DNA of 64,000 bases from Shimia sp. CNT1-13L.2 (GCF_024331145.1 NZ_JANDJO010000002.1:496001-560000), one strand, 5' to 3'; shown: positions 17,361 to 26,813, counted from the first letter of the stretch. The notes: generated by a model not told the origin, from the letters alone. Numbers and translations: made by a program.

Positions 17361-18364
17361 CAGCCGCCTGTGTGGCTCATGTGGCGCGACATCTGGCCAT
17401 CGGCACGCTGGCGCGAATAGTCAAAGTCATGGCCCTTGGGCTTGAGCCGGATCGCGGCGCGGATCGCTTCTTCGAGAACCTCGGGGTCGGTTGAGCTGCG
17501 CAGCGGTTCGCGCAGGTCGTACATGTCTTCTTGCCCAAGGCACATGAACAATTGGCCGGTGCAGGTCAGGCGCACACGGTTGCAGCTTTCGCAGAAGTTA
17601 TGCGTCAGCGGGGTGATGAAACCGATCTTCTGACCGGTTTCTTCCAGCCGCACATAGCGGGCCGGACCGCCGGTGCGTTCGGCAAGGTCGGTCAGCGTGT
17701 ATTCTTCGCCCAGACGGGCGCGCAGATCCTTGAGCGACCAGTACTGGTCAAGACGGTCCTCGTTGCCAAGGTCGCCCATCGGCATGACCTCGATCCATGT
17801 GAGATCCATGTCGCGCTCGGCGCACCAGCGGGTGATCGGGATCATTTCGTCTTCGTTGAAGCCCTTGAGGGCGACGGCATTGATCTTGACGCGCAGCCCT
17901 GCCTTCTGGGCGGCGTCGATGCCGCGCAGGACCTGGGGCAGGCGGCCCCAGCGGGTGATCTCGGCGAATTTCTCCTCGACGATGGTATCGAGTGAGATGT
18001 TCACGCGGCGCACCCCGGCGGCATAGAGCTGATCTGCGTATTTTTCGAGCTGCGAGCCGTTGGTCGTGAGTGTGAGTTCCTTGAGCTTGCCGCTGTCGAG
18101 ATGGCGGGTCATGCCCTGGAAGAACGTCATGATGTCACGACGTACCAGCGGTTCTCCGCCTGTAATGCGCAGTTTCTCAACACCAAGGTCGACAAAGGCG
18201 GAGCAGAGGCGGTCCAATTCCTCGAGCGTCAGGAGTTCCTTTTTGGGAAGGAAGGTCATGTTCTCCGACATGCAATAGACGCAGCGGAAATCGCAGCGGT
18301 CGGTGACGGAGACGCGCAGGTAATTGACAGCGCGCTGGAAGGGGTCGATCAAGGGTGCAGTCAT
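17360..18364 (-). CDS. moaA: GTP 3',8-cyclase (molybdenum cofactor biosynthesis protein A)
   Basis: A 334-residue radical SAM enzyme catalysing the first step of molybdopterin synthesis, GTP to 3',8-cyclo-GTP. The N-terminal cluster motif CDFRCVYC (Cys24, 28, 31) and the C-terminal cluster (CESC then a third Cys thirteen residues on) are intact, and the protein ends in the Gly-Gly required by MoaA. The ATG at 18364 begins the family-typical [18 protein letters not shown]; a longer frame from 18400 would add 12 non-conserved residues. Only 45 bp separate it from the divergent lipoprotein gene. No molybdenum riboswitch fits in that gap. Confidence 0.96.
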   Translation of the reverse strand: MTAPLIDPFQRAVNYLRVSVTDRCDFRCVYCMSENMTFLPKKELLTLEELDRLCSAFVDLGVEKLRITGGEPLVRRDIMTFFQGMTRHLDSGKLKELTLTTNGSQLEKYADQLYAAGVRRVNISLDTIVEEKFAEITRWGRLPQVLRGIDAAQKAGLRVKINAVALKGFNEDEMIPITRWCAERDMDLTWIEVMPMGDLGNEDRLDQYWSLKDLRARLGEEYTLTDLAERTGGPARYVRLEETGQKIGFITPLTHNFCESCNRVRLTCTGQLFMCLGQEDMYDLREPLRSSTDPEVLEEAIRAAIRLKPKGHDFDYSRQRADGQMSRHMSHTGG

Positions 18365-18409
18365 AGCGTTATAGGTAGTGTGAGTTTGGTGGCGGGGCAA
18401 GGGCGGAAG

Positions 18410-18877
18410 ATGATGGACAATTCTTGGAAGTTTGGAATTTGCGGGCTGGCATTGCTGGGGCTGATGGCGTGTGAAGGCGGGCTGTCGCAGGTGAAGATGC
18501 CGGACTGGCCTGTGCTGGACCGATTTGGCAAGAAGTCAGCCCCCGAGGAAACGACCGAAGTTGACCCCTTGGACGTGGACGGCGCAACAGGGGAAGATGC
18601 GGAAGTTGCCCCCATCAGCGCGATTGGCCCCAAAGGGGATTTGGGCAAGACCGTCGTGTCTCTGGGCACGGCGACCGAGCCGGGGCTGTGGCTGAAGACG
18701 CCACTGGCCAAGGTGCCGGGACCGGGGCGGGTGCGTTATGGCGGGCAGAGCGTGGAGGTGACGTTGATCCCGCTGGTCGGCGAAGACACCGCCGGTTCCC
18801 GCCTGTCGTTGCAAGCGATGCAGGCCTTGGGCATTCCGCTGACGGATCTGGCAGAAGTGTCAGTGTCCGGCAGTTAA
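18410..18877 (+). CDS. Rhodobacterales-type small lipoprotein, function unknown
   Basis: A 155-residue protein with a short hydrophobic N-terminus ending in a lipobox-like LLGLMAC (lipid-anchor Cys near residue 20), so probably an outer-membrane or periplasmic lipoprotein. An acidic, low-complexity segment ([20 protein letters not shown]) follows. The second half is a compact domain ([27 protein letters not shown]) that recurs in roseobacters and is sometimes loosely named D-galactarate dehydratase; nothing enzymatic is visible. Two ATGs stand side by side (18410 and 18413) and either could start it. It ends 4 bp before the convergent AlkD-like gene. Confidence 0.75.
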   Translation: MMDNSWKFGICGLALLGLMACEGGLSQVKMPDWPVLDRFGKKSAPEETTEVDPLDVDGATGEDAEVAPISAIGPKGDLGKTVVSLGTATEPGLWLKTPLAKVPGPGRVRYGGQSVEVTLIPLVGEDTAGSRLSLQAMQALGIPLTDLAEVSVSGS

Positions 18878-18881
18878 GGCG

Positions 18882-19559
18882 CTATTTCAGATATTTGCCA
18901 GCCTCCTTGCGGGCAAAGGGCTTGAGGCGGTCGCCGTAAGTTTCGAGGAAGGCGCTGGCGCGGGGCACGTCATGTTTCGAGAGGTCGCGCACCCACCATG
19001 CGACGGCCTTTTGAATGAACCATTCCGGATCGTCGACATATGACGCGGCCCAACCGAGCACGCGGTCGCGGGCTTGGAGTTCGGCCGGTTTGGGAAAGTT
19101 CTGCTTGGCCCAGGGCAGGGTGATCACGAGGGCCGCGCGGCGTGTCCACATGTGATCCGACGTTGTCCATGCCTCGACGGCATCAAGGCGGGAGGGATCG
19201 GCGACAAGGCGTTTCTGGCCGGCCATGCAGACGTGATCGGCAATGGCCCAGCCGTCGAAATCGGGCACCCAGGTCTGGATCAGGTCCCAGGCGGCATCAT
19301 CCGGACGGATGCGGGCCTGCGTCAGGAGTTTGGCCGCCGCAATGCGCGCTTCGAAGATGTCGGTTTTCCAGAGGTCAGCCGCGAGAGCGACGCGCTCATC
19401 CACCGTCAGGGTCTGACGCCAGGCTTTTGTCACGTCGTTCAGGGCCGGATTCGGGATGCCCAGAACCTCGCGGGTCTGCTTGTGATAGGCCGCCATCTGT
19501 TCAGCGCGGCCGGGCTCGATGTGGGATTTCAGCTCTGCAAGCGCGTCGTCACGTGTCAT
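18882..19559 (-). CDS. DNA alkylation repair protein (AlkD-like)
   Basis: A 225-residue all-helical protein of the HEAT-repeat DNA glycosylase family that excises alkylated bases. The segment FDGWAIADHV (Trp104, Asp108) corresponds to the region with the catalytic Asp and DNA-backbone-contacting Trp in AlkD, and WTRRAALVITLPWAK and PEWFIQKAVAWWVRDLSKHD are also family-typical. The ATG at 19559 overlaps the upstream PNPOx-like gene by 11 bases; a longer upstream frame would run inside that gene. It is the last gene of the glmU-glmS transcription unit. Confidence 0.85.
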   Translation of the reverse strand: MTRDDALAELKSHIEPGRAEQMAAYHKQTREVLGIPNPALNDVTKAWRQTLTVDERVALAADLWKTDIFEARIAAAKLLTQARIRPDDAAWDLIQTWVPDFDGWAIADHVCMAGQKRLVADPSRLDAVEAWTTSDHMWTRRAALVITLPWAKQNFPKPAELQARDRVLGWAASYVDDPEWFIQKAVAWWVRDLSKHDVPRASAFLETYGDRLKPFARKEAGKYLK

Positions 19560-20106
19560 CGGAAGGCCCCAGAATGTCGGTTGGCAACCCGTCGATGGTG
19601 TGCTGGTTGCGCTCTTCCCAGTAGGTGCGAATGCCGTCTGCACCGCGATCCTCGGCCCATTTGGCAAGGGTATCGCGTTCGCCGACGTGGTCATAGAAGG
19701 GCACGGCATAGCCGCAGGATGTCTGCACCATGTCGACGGTCATGTCATAGATCTGGCGGGCGCTGACGATCTCGGGGAACATGGCGTTCAGCTCGTCAAA
19801 CTCGGCATCGCGGCGGTGCAGGGTGCGGGCGCTGCCATAGGCGCGCAGGATCATCGGGCGCTTTTCGAAGCCGCACCACATGAGGGTCATGCGGTTGGCA
19901 AGCTTGAGGTGGCCGGCGGTTTCATTGCCGCTGCCGGTGAGATTGCGCCAGATGATGCGGTTTTCCCCCAGCACCCGCAGGCTGTCCATGCCCTTGGGCG
20001 AGATGTTGACGCGGCCCGTGGGGGCGGCGCTGCCGACAAAGAACATGTGCTGCGCTTCGATGAAGGCGCGGTGCGGGGCTTCGATGCTGGGGAACTGTTT
20101 GGCCAT
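19549..20106 (-). CDS. Pyridoxamine 5'-phosphate oxidase-family protein
   Basis: A 185-residue protein with the flavin-binding split-barrel fold of the PNPOx family. Visible are FVGSAAPTGRVNISPKGMDSLRV and RIIWRNLTGSGNETAGHL, which resemble the FMN-site strands of small PNPOx-like proteins rather than true PdxH, whose C-terminal dimer motif is absent. Function is unknown; flavin- or F420-dependent reductases and heme-related proteins share this fold. The start overlaps the glmS stop by one base (TAATG), and the stop lies within the next gene, so the three are tightly coupled. Confidence 0.82.
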   Translation of the reverse strand: MAKQFPSIEAPHRAFIEAQHMFFVGSAAPTGRVNISPKGMDSLRVLGENRIIWRNLTGSGNETAGHLKLANRMTLMWCGFEKRPMILRAYGSARTLHRRDAEFDELNAMFPEIVSARQIYDMTVDMVQTSCGYAVPFYDHVGERDTLAKWAEDRGADGIRTYWEERNQHTIDGLPTDILGPSDDT

Positions 20107-21929
20107 TATTCCACCGTCACGGATTTGGCGAGGTTGCGTGGCTGGTCAACGTCGGTGCCTTTGGCAACGGCGGTGTGATAGGCCAGAAGCTGCGCCGGGA
20201 TCGCGTAGAGGATGGGCGAGAGGATCGGGTCGACCTCGGGCAGGGTGACAACCTCCCAGGCCCCTTCGGCCCCTTCGTCTGCACCGGGGGTATCGGTGAT
20301 CAGGAGCACCTTGCCGTTGCGGGCCATGACTTCCTGCATGTTGCTGACGGTCTTGTCGAACAGGGCGTCACGGGGGGCGAGAACCACCACGGGAACATGT
20401 TTGTCGATCAGGGCGATGGGGCCGTGTTTCAACTCGCCGCTGGCATAAGCTTCGGCGTGGATGTAGCTGATTTCCTTGAGTTTCAGCGCACCTTCAAGGG
20501 CCAGCGGATACATCAGACCGCGACCCAGGAACAGAATGTCGCGCGCCTCGGCGAGCTTGCGGGCAGCTGATTGCAGCTTGCCTTCGCGTTCGAGCGTGGC
20601 GTTCAGGATGCCCGGCAGGGTGCGCAGGGCCGAGAGTTTGTCCTGAATGTCCTCTGCCGACATGACGCCCCGGTCGGATGCGGCCTTGAGGGCAAGCATC
20701 AAAAGCACCGTCAGCTGGCAGGTGAAGGCCTTGGTCGAGGCGACGCCAATCTCGGTGCCGGCAAGAATGGGCAGGGCGAGATCGCTTTCGCGGGCGATCG
20801 AGCTTTCGGGAACATTGACGACCGAGACGATCTTGTCGGCCTTGCCGTCGCAGTAGCGCAGGGCGGCGAGTGTGTCGGCGGTTTCGCCGGACTGGCTCAC
20901 GAAAAGGGCGAGGGTGCCCTCGGTGATCGGCGGTTCACGGTAGCGGAATTCAGAGGCGATATCGACCTCGACAGGCAGCTGCGCGACCTGTTCGAACCAG
21001 TATTTCGCGGTCAGGCAGGCATAGTAGGCGGTGCCACATGCCACCATTGTCAGGCGGTTCACCTTGGTGAAATCAATGCCATCGCCGGGCAGGACGACCT
21101 TGGCACCATCGCCGGACAGGTAGTGGCGCACGGCCTCGCCGATGACGGTGGGCTGTTCGGCGATTTCCTTGGCCATGAAATGCTTGTGGCCGCCCTTGTC
21201 GACGCGGGCCTGATCAATGCGGATGGTGCGCATCTCGCGGTTGGCAATCTCGCCGGCCTCATTGCGTATTTCAAGCGATGTGCGGGTGAGAACGGCGCTG
21301 TCGCCTTCCTCGAGATAGGTGATCCGGTCGGTCAGCGGGGCCAGCGCGATTGCGTCGGAGCCGACGAACATCTCTCCGTCCCCGTGGCCGATGGCGAGAG
21401 GAGAGCCCTTGCGCGCGGCAACGATCAGATCTTCCTCGCCCTCAAAGAGGAAAGCGAGGGCAAAGGCCCCCTCAAGGCGGGCAAGGGTTGCGCGGGCGGC
21501 GTCGACGGGCGACAAGCCCTGTTCGATGTGGTGCTGCGTCAGCAGGGCGACGGTTTCGGTATCGGTCTCGGTGGCAAAGTCGATGCCTGCTTCGGACAGT
21601 TCGGCCCGCAATTCGCGGAAATTTTCAATGATCCCGTTGTGCACCACGGCAACGGGGCCGGCGCGGTGGGGGTGGGCGTTGTCAACCGAGGGCGCACCGT
21701 GGGTGGCCCAGCGTGTATGGCCGATGCCGGCCTTGCCGCGCAGGGGATCATGCACCAGCAGGTCGGAGAGGTTGACCAGTTTGCCAACGGCACGGCGACG
21801 GGCGAGATCGCCTTCGTAAACGGTGGCGATCCCGGCGCTGTCATAGCCGCGATATTCGAGGCGTTTCAGGGCTTCAACAAGGATTGGGGCCGCTTCGTGG
21901 TTTCCGAGAACCCCTACAATACCGCACAT
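20106..21929 (-). CDS. glmS: Glutamine--fructose-6-phosphate aminotransferase (isomerizing)
   Basis: Full-length (607 aa) enzyme making glucosamine-6-phosphate from fructose-6-phosphate and glutamine, the first step to UDP-GlcNAc. Cys2 (MCGIVGVLG) is the N-terminal nucleophile of the glutaminase domain; TRWATHGAP and HNGIIENF are class II amidotransferase motifs. Two SIS sugar-isomerase domains follow (SQSGETADTLAAL, TSTKAFT-like CTKAFT region), and the end RNLAKSVTVE is the classic GlmS C-terminus. The start overlaps the glmU stop by one base (TAATG), so both hexosamine enzymes are coupled. Confidence 0.97.
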   Translation of the reverse strand: MCGIVGVLGNHEAAPILVEALKRLEYRGYDSAGIATVYEGDLARRRAVGKLVNLSDLLVHDPLRGKAGIGHTRWATHGAPSVDNAHPHRAGPVAVVHNGIIENFRELRAELSEAGIDFATETDTETVALLTQHHIEQGLSPVDAARATLARLEGAFALAFLFEGEEDLIVAARKGSPLAIGHGDGEMFVGSDAIALAPLTDRITYLEEGDSAVLTRTSLEIRNEAGEIANREMRTIRIDQARVDKGGHKHFMAKEIAEQPTVIGEAVRHYLSGDGAKVVLPGDGIDFTKVNRLTMVACGTAYYACLTAKYWFEQVAQLPVEVDIASEFRYREPPITEGTLALFVSQSGETADTLAALRYCDGKADKIVSVVNVPESSIARESDLALPILAGTEIGVASTKAFTCQLTVLLMLALKAASDRGVMSAEDIQDKLSALRTLPGILNATLEREGKLQSAARKLAEARDILFLGRGLMYPLALEGALKLKEISYIHAEAYASGELKHGPIALIDKHVPVVVLAPRDALFDKTVSNMQEVMARNGKVLLITDTPGADEGAEGAWEVVTLPEVDPILSPILYAIPAQLLAYHTAVAKGTDVDQPRNLAKSVTVE

Positions 21930-23284
21930 TATTTGGCCTCCTTGTCGCGTTTGGCTTTCTTAGACTTTAACAATTCGAATAATTTTCGCGCCAGCCCCGG
22001 TTTGTTGACCTGTTCGGCGCGGGCAAGGGCCAGGGCCTCGGACGGCACGTCCTTGGTGATTACCGAACCGCTTGCCGTCATCGCGCCATCTCCCACGGTG
22101 ACCGGAGCGACGAGCATGGTGTTAGAGCCGATGAAGGCATTGGCGCCGATGGTTGTCTTGTGCTTCATGACGCCGTCATAGTTGCAGGTGATGGTGCCTG
22201 CGCCGATGTTGGTCGCCGCGCCGACAGAGGCATCGCCGATATAGGTGAGGTGGTTGACCTTGGCGCCGGCATCCAGCGTGGCATTCTTGATTTCGACGAA
22301 GTTGCCGATCCGCGCGTCTTCTGCCAACTCGGCACCCGGGCGCAGGCGGGCGTAGGGGCCGACAATGCTGCCGCGGGACACGTGGCACCCTTCGAGGTGC
22401 GAAAAGGCGCGGATGTGGGCGCCGCTTTCGATGGTCACGCCGGGGCCGAAATAGACGTTGGGTTCGATCACCGTGTCACGCCCGATCACCGTATCGTAGG
22501 ACAGCATGACGGTGTCCGGCTGTTGCAGGGTGACCCCCATTTCCATCAGCTCGGTGCGGGCGCGAGACTGGAAAACCGCCTCGGCCTGCGCGAGGTGCAG
22601 GCGCGAGTTGATGCCGAGGGTTTCGGCCTCGTCGCAGGCAACAGCCGTCACCGAAAGGCCGCGTTCGCGGGCAATTCCGACGATGTCGGTCAGGTAGTAT
22701 TCGTCCTGTGCGTTGTTGGCTTCGACCGCGTCGATCATCGAAAAGAGCGTGCTTTTCTCAACCAGCATTACGCCACTATTACAGAATGTTATGGCGCGTT
22801 GCTCATCTGTCGCATCAGCGAATTCGACGATCGCTTCGAGGCTGTCACCCTGCATCACGAGACGCCCGTATTTGCCGGGGTCTGCCGCTTCAAAACCAAG
22901 AACGACAACCGCGTTGTCCTGACGGGCGGCGGCCATGCGCTCGAGGGTTTCGGGCTGTACGAAAGGCGTATCGCCGAAGAGGACAATCACGTCGCCTTCG
23001 AAGTCTTCAAGTGCCGCGCGTGCGGCGTCGACGGCGTGGGCGGTGCCCTTTTGCTCTTCCTGAAGGACGACCGTCGCCTCCGGGTCATATGCCTCGACAC
23101 TTGCCTTGACCGCGTCGAACCCGTGGCCCGCGACGATGATAGTGCGGGCGGGGTCGAGAACCGCGCCGGACTGCATCGCATGGACGAGCATCGGCGCGTT
23201 GGCGATCTGGTGGAGGACCTTGGGTTGGTCCGAGTTCATCCGGGTGCCTTTGCCTGCGGCAAGGATGACGAGGGCAATGCTCAT
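21929..23284 (-). CDS. glmU: Bifunctional N-acetylglucosamine-1-phosphate uridyltransferase / glucosamine-1-phosphate acetyltransferase
   Basis: A 451-residue bifunctional enzyme that acetylates GlcN-1-P and uridylates GlcNAc-1-P to give UDP-GlcNAc for peptidoglycan and LPS. The N-terminal pyrophosphorylase motif LAAGKGTRM starts near residue 8. The C-terminal half is a left-handed beta-helix with hexapeptide repeats, including VNHLTYIGDASVGAATNIGA and a CNYDG stretch for acetyl-CoA. The lysine-rich tail (LKSKKAKRDKEAK) is as in other alphaproteobacteria. It is the first gene of a four-gene minus-strand operon (glmU-glmS-PNPOx-alkD). Its promoter should lie in the 135-bp gap shared with gph, where TTGCGT-N16-TAAAAC is a possible match. 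Confidence 0.97.
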   Translation of the reverse strand: MSIALVILAAGKGTRMNSDQPKVLHQIANAPMLVHAMQSGAVLDPARTIIVAGHGFDAVKASVEAYDPEATVVLQEEQKGTAHAVDAARAALEDFEGDVIVLFGDTPFVQPETLERMAAARQDNAVVVLGFEAADPGKYGRLVMQGDSLEAIVEFADATDEQRAITFCNSGVMLVEKSTLFSMIDAVEANNAQDEYYLTDIVGIARERGLSVTAVACDEAETLGINSRLHLAQAEAVFQSRARTELMEMGVTLQQPDTVMLSYDTVIGRDTVIEPNVYFGPGVTIESGAHIRAFSHLEGCHVSRGSIVGPYARLRPGAELAEDARIGNFVEIKNATLDAGAKVNHLTYIGDASVGAATNIGAGTITCNYDGVMKHKTTIGANAFIGSNTMLVAPVTVGDGAMTASGSVITKDVPSEALALARAEQVNKPGLARKLFELLKSKKAKRDKEAK

Positions 23285-23419
23285 GTGTTTTCTCTTTGAA
23301 TTTGTGTTGTGCCCGTTTTATCCGTTCACGGTATCGACGCAAGGCCGAGGCCCATCAAAAGGCATTACGGCGTGTAACAGCGTTGGGCGGAAACATGCCA
23401 TTTCGAGGGGTAAGGGCAG

Positions 23420-24091
23420 ATGCGAACAGTGGTCTTTGATCTGGATGGCACCTTGGCCGATACAAGCGGTGATCTTCTTGCCGCTGCCAATGCCTGCTTT
23501 CGCGATATGGGCGAGGGCGATGTTCTGAGTGTCGAGACCGACGCGGGCACGGCGCTGCGGGGGGGCAAAGCAATGTTATCCCTCGGCCTGACACGGATTG
23601 GCCGGATGGATCAGGCAACGGTCGAGAAATACTATCCGGTGCTGCTGGAGGCTTATGGCGCGGCGATTGATACGCATACCGTCATGTACCCCGGTGCGAT
23701 GGAGGCCGTGGCCGTGTTGAGCGACATGGGCTATGGCGTCGGGATCTGCACCAACAAGCCCGAACGCCTTGCCGAGCAGTTGATGGCATCGCTTGGGGTG
23801 CGGGATGCGTTTGGCGCTTTGATCGGGGCCGACACGCTGCCGGTGCGCAAGCCTGATCCCCTGCCGCTTACGGAAACCGCGCGGCGGCTTGGGGGTGATC
23901 CGGCGCAGACCGTTCTGATCGGGGACAGCGTGACCGACCGCGAAACCGCGCGAAACGCCGGTGTGCCGTCTGTTCTGGTGACTTTTGGCCCCAGCGGCGA
24001 GGATATGGCGGCGCTGGAGCCGGAAGCCCTGTTGCAGGACTATGCCGACCTTCCCGCGCTGGTTCAGGCCTTGATTGGCGTGAATAGCTGA
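23420..24091 (+). CDS. gph: HAD-IA hydrolase, probable phosphoglycolate phosphatase
   Basis: A 223-residue haloacid-dehalogenase phosphatase. Motif I FDLDGTLADT (nucleophile Asp7, acid Asp9), motif II CTNKPE, motif III Lys in VRKPDPLPL and motif IV GDSVTDRETA are all present, with the helical cap between motifs I and II typical of Gph. It should hydrolyse 2-phosphoglycolate formed during DNA repair or by oxygenase side reactions, although other small phosphomonoesters are possible. It is divergent from glmU. Its last 28 bases overlap the end of the convergent MmgE/PrpD gene. Confidence 0.85.
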   Translation: MRTVVFDLDGTLADTSGDLLAAANACFRDMGEGDVLSVETDAGTALRGGKAMLSLGLTRIGRMDQATVEKYYPVLLEAYGAAIDTHTVMYPGAMEAVAVLSDMGYGVGICTNKPERLAEQLMASLGVRDAFGALIGADTLPVRKPDPLPLTETARRLGGDPAQTVLIGDSVTDRETARNAGVPSVLVTFGPSGEDMAALEPEALLQDYADLPALVQALIGVNS

Positions 24092-25374
24092 TCTGTCAGG
24101 GGTGCCAGGCCGGTTTCGGCCAGCCCCATGATCGCCGTTTCCAATGCGCGGGCGCGATCCTTTCCAAAAACCGGTTCTGTTAGGCCGTGGAACTTATCGC
24201 TGAGGTCCTGAGGCGTGGGCGGATTGGTGTGATCCCAGCGCGGTTCGTTCCAGTCGCCTTCGTGGCGGGTGCCGTCTTTCAGGACCAGCGCCACGCGGGC
24301 AAGGCGTTTGGCGGGGAAGTGTTCGTTGGCGTGGTCGGACTCCTGCATGTCCATTGCATCCGACAGGCGCAGGATTTCCGGATCAAACAGGGCGTCGCCC
24401 TCAAGGTGTTCCGGGCGCACGGTGCCGTGGACGGCGGCGACCGCGGTGGGGAAGGACGTTGAGTATTGCGCCTCATCACCGCTTTGCGGGCGTTTCATGG
24501 CAAGGCGCACGGATTCGTGGAAGGTGTGGACTTCGATTTTGGCAATCTGGTCGGCGGTGACGTCATGCGCCTTTTGCAGGGCCATGGTGCCTTCCATCGG
24601 GGCCTGGGCCCAGCGGCAGACGGGGTAGGGTTTGTAGTATTGCTCAAGGCAGTACCAGCGGGTGCCGAGGTCGGTCCAATACTCGGATGCGTCCTCGACA
24701 GTGATGGCCGGCGCGCCGGTGAAACCCTTGGCGGCAAGGCGTGCAGCAGAGATGCCGCACATTGATCCCCAGCCGGCCCCATCCTTGACCATTGTCGGAA
24801 AGTCGATGCAGCGCATCATTTGGCTGCGCGGGCCGTGGTATTCGGCGATGCCAAGGGCGTGGCGGGTGGTTTCGCGGTCCAGCCCCATGAGGCGGGAGAC
24901 GGCTGCTGCTGCGGCGACAGCCCCCCAGCTGCCCGAGGTGTGGTAATCGGGGGCGGTGGCGTGCTGGGCCATGGAAGTACGGGCGCCGATCTCGTAACCG
25001 ACCACGATGGCTTCGAGAAGTTGTTTGCCGGATGCGCCAACTTCATGCGCCGCAGCGATAGCGGCGGGGATCATGGGGGCGGCGATGTGGCCCTTGGCCG
25101 GGTTGAAGCCGTCGTGACCATCAACCGAGTCGATGGTCATGCCTGCGGCCAGCGCAAAGCCGAGCGGGCTGCTCGTGCGGCCGTCGAACATCAGGGGGAT
25201 TGTGCCGCCGAAATCTTCGTGAGCGTGGGTGCAGATGATGGCAGAGGTCTGGGTCTGGCTGCCGGCAACCCCGACGCCCAGAACATCAAGGAGGTTCAGG
25301 TGGGTCTGGGTGCGCACCTTTTGCGGCAGGTCTTCCCAAGTCAGCGTGTGAATGAAGTCAATTTGGTCAGCCAT
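24064..25374 (-). CDS. MmgE/PrpD family protein
   Basis: A 436-residue protein of the MmgE/PrpD family, which includes 2-methylcitrate dehydratase, cis-aconitate decarboxylase and iminodisuccinate epimerase. The N-terminal helical domain is clear (LLDVLGVGVAGSQTQ, DGFNPAKGHIAAPMIPAAIA, SGSWGAVAAAAAVSRLMGLD), as is a substrate-region KPYPVCRWAQAP. The ATG at 25374 follows GAGGGAG; a longer frame to 25557 looks non-coding. There is no methylcitrate cycle or aspartate-related neighbour, so the substrate is open. Its 3' end overlaps gph by 28 bases in convergent orientation. Confidence 0.87.
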   Translation of the reverse strand: MADQIDFIHTLTWEDLPQKVRTQTHLNLLDVLGVGVAGSQTQTSAIICTHAHEDFGGTIPLMFDGRTSSPLGFALAAGMTIDSVDGHDGFNPAKGHIAAPMIPAAIAAAHEVGASGKQLLEAIVVGYEIGARTSMAQHATAPDYHTSGSWGAVAAAAAVSRLMGLDRETTRHALGIAEYHGPRSQMMRCIDFPTMVKDGAGWGSMCGISAARLAAKGFTGAPAITVEDASEYWTDLGTRWYCLEQYYKPYPVCRWAQAPMEGTMALQKAHDVTADQIAKIEVHTFHESVRLAMKRPQSGDEAQYSTSFPTAVAAVHGTVRPEHLEGDALFDPEILRLSDAMDMQESDHANEHFPAKRLARVALVLKDGTRHEGDWNEPRWDHTNPPTPQDLSDKFHGLTEPVFGKDRARALETAIMGLAETGLAPLTDQLFTPIKA

Positions 25375-25528
25375 CGTTTTCTCCCTCTCATAAGGGGAAG
25401 CGTAGCAGCCCATCGTGAGTCCAGAAGTCTGTTCGCGACATGCAGATGTGGTTTTCAAGGCGGTTTTCGCCGATCTTGCGGTGGAATGGACGTTGACGGC
25501 GTGCGGGAAGGGCGACAATGCTGCGTCC

Positions 25529-26722
25529 ATGACTGAGATATTCGAAGGCAATTTCACCCAGCAGGAACCGATCCCGGACGAGGCGATCGAGGCGGCGCTG
25601 CGCGTGATGCAGAGCGGACGTTTGCACCGCTACAACGTGGGGCCGGGCGAAGATGGCGAAGTGGCGCTGCTCGAGCAGGAGTTCGCGGAGCAGATGGGCG
25701 CGAAATACTGTCTTGCGGTGGCGTCTGGCGGGTATGCCATGGCCACGGCCCTGCGGGCATTGGGTGTGAAACCCGGAGACCGGGTGTTGACCAATGCCTT
25801 TACCCTTGCGCCGGTGCCGGGGGCGATTGCCAGTGTTGGTGCGGTGCCGGTGTTCGTTGGGGTGACCGAGGCGCTGGTGATTGATCTTGATGATCTTGAG
25901 GCCAAGGCAGGGCAGGCGGATGTTCTGATGCTCAGCCACATGCGAGGGCATCTGTGCGACATGGATCGCCTGATGGAGATTTGCGACAGCCACGGCATCA
26001 AGGTGGTCGAGGATTGCGCACATACGATGGGCGCCAAGTGGCGCGAGACCCTTTCGGGGCGTTACGGTGTCTTTGCCTGTTATTCCACCCAGACTTACAA
26101 GCACGCCAATTCGGGCGAGGGCGGTTTGCTGATCTCGGATGACGACCTGCTTATGGCGCGGGCGATCATGCTGTCGGGCTCTTACATGCTGTATGAACGT
26201 CACCTTGCGCGGCCGCCGGTCGAAGTGTTCGAGCAGGTGAAATACGTGACGCCCAATGTCTCGGGGCGGATGGATCATCTCAGGGCCGCCATTCTGCGCC
26301 CGCAGTTGCGTGATCTGGGCACGCAGGTTGAACGCTGGAACGCACGGTACCGCGTTGTTGAGGAAGGGCTGCGCGATACGCCGGGCCTTACGGTTGTCGA
26401 GCGTCCGGAAGAAGAGACCTATGTCGGGTCTTCCATCCAGTTCCTTTTGCTCGACTGGAGTGAAGAGAAGATCGCCGAGGTAGTGAAACGCTGTGCGGCA
26501 CGGGGTGTCGAGGTCAAATGGTTTGGTGGCTCTGAGCCTGTCGCCTTTACCTCGCGCTATGACAGCTGGCGTTACGCGCCTTCCGAACGGATGCCGGAGA
26601 GTGATCGCGTTTTGGGCGGGATCATGGACATGCGCATTCCGTTGACGTTCAGCCTTGAGGATTGCGCGCAGATCGCGCGGATTATCCGGTCAGAGGTGGC
26701 GGCTGTTTTCCAGGGCGCCTAA
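25529..26722 (+). CDS. DegT/DnrJ/EryC1/StrS family aminotransferase
   Basis: A 397-residue PLP-dependent enzyme of the fold-type I DegT family, best known for making amino sugars or AHBA. Lys191 in TQTYKHANSGEGG is the expected Schiff-base lysine, and VVEDCAHTMGA carries the Asp that pairs with the cofactor nitrogen. No nucleotide-sugar, O-antigen or secondary-metabolite genes are adjacent. It stands alone between a divergent MmgE/PrpD gene and the leucine operon, so its acceptor is unknown. The ATG at 25529 was preferred to an upstream frame of biased composition. A terminator follows. Confidence 0.87.
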   Translation: MTEIFEGNFTQQEPIPDEAIEAALRVMQSGRLHRYNVGPGEDGEVALLEQEFAEQMGAKYCLAVASGGYAMATALRALGVKPGDRVLTNAFTLAPVPGAIASVGAVPVFVGVTEALVIDLDDLEAKAGQADVLMLSHMRGHLCDMDRLMEICDSHGIKVVEDCAHTMGAKWRETLSGRYGVFACYSTQTYKHANSGEGGLLISDDDLLMARAIMLSGSYMLYERHLARPPVEVFEQVKYVTPNVSGRMDHLRAAILRPQLRDLGTQVERWNARYRVVEEGLRDTPGLTVVERPEEETYVGSSIQFLLLDWSEEKIAEVVKRCAARGVEVKWFGGSEPVAFTSRYDSWRYAPSERMPESDRVLGGIMDMRIPLTFSLEDCAQIARIIRSEVAAVFQGA

Positions 26723-26762
26723 CGGGCGTTTCGCAATCGGTTTCATTGAATGGTGTCTGTTG

Positions 26763-26791
26763 GACCGGTCCGCTTTGGCGGGCCGGTCTTT
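26763..26791 (+). terminator. Terminator after the DegT aminotransferase gene
   Basis: An 11-bp stem with one G-T pair (GACCGGTCCGC with GCGGGCCGGTC, loop TTTG at 26774-26777) is followed by TTT. It lies 40 bp after the stop and isolates the aminotransferase from the leucine operon. Confidence 0.72.
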
Positions 26792-26813
26792 CGCATTCTG
26801 CGTGACCCAACGT

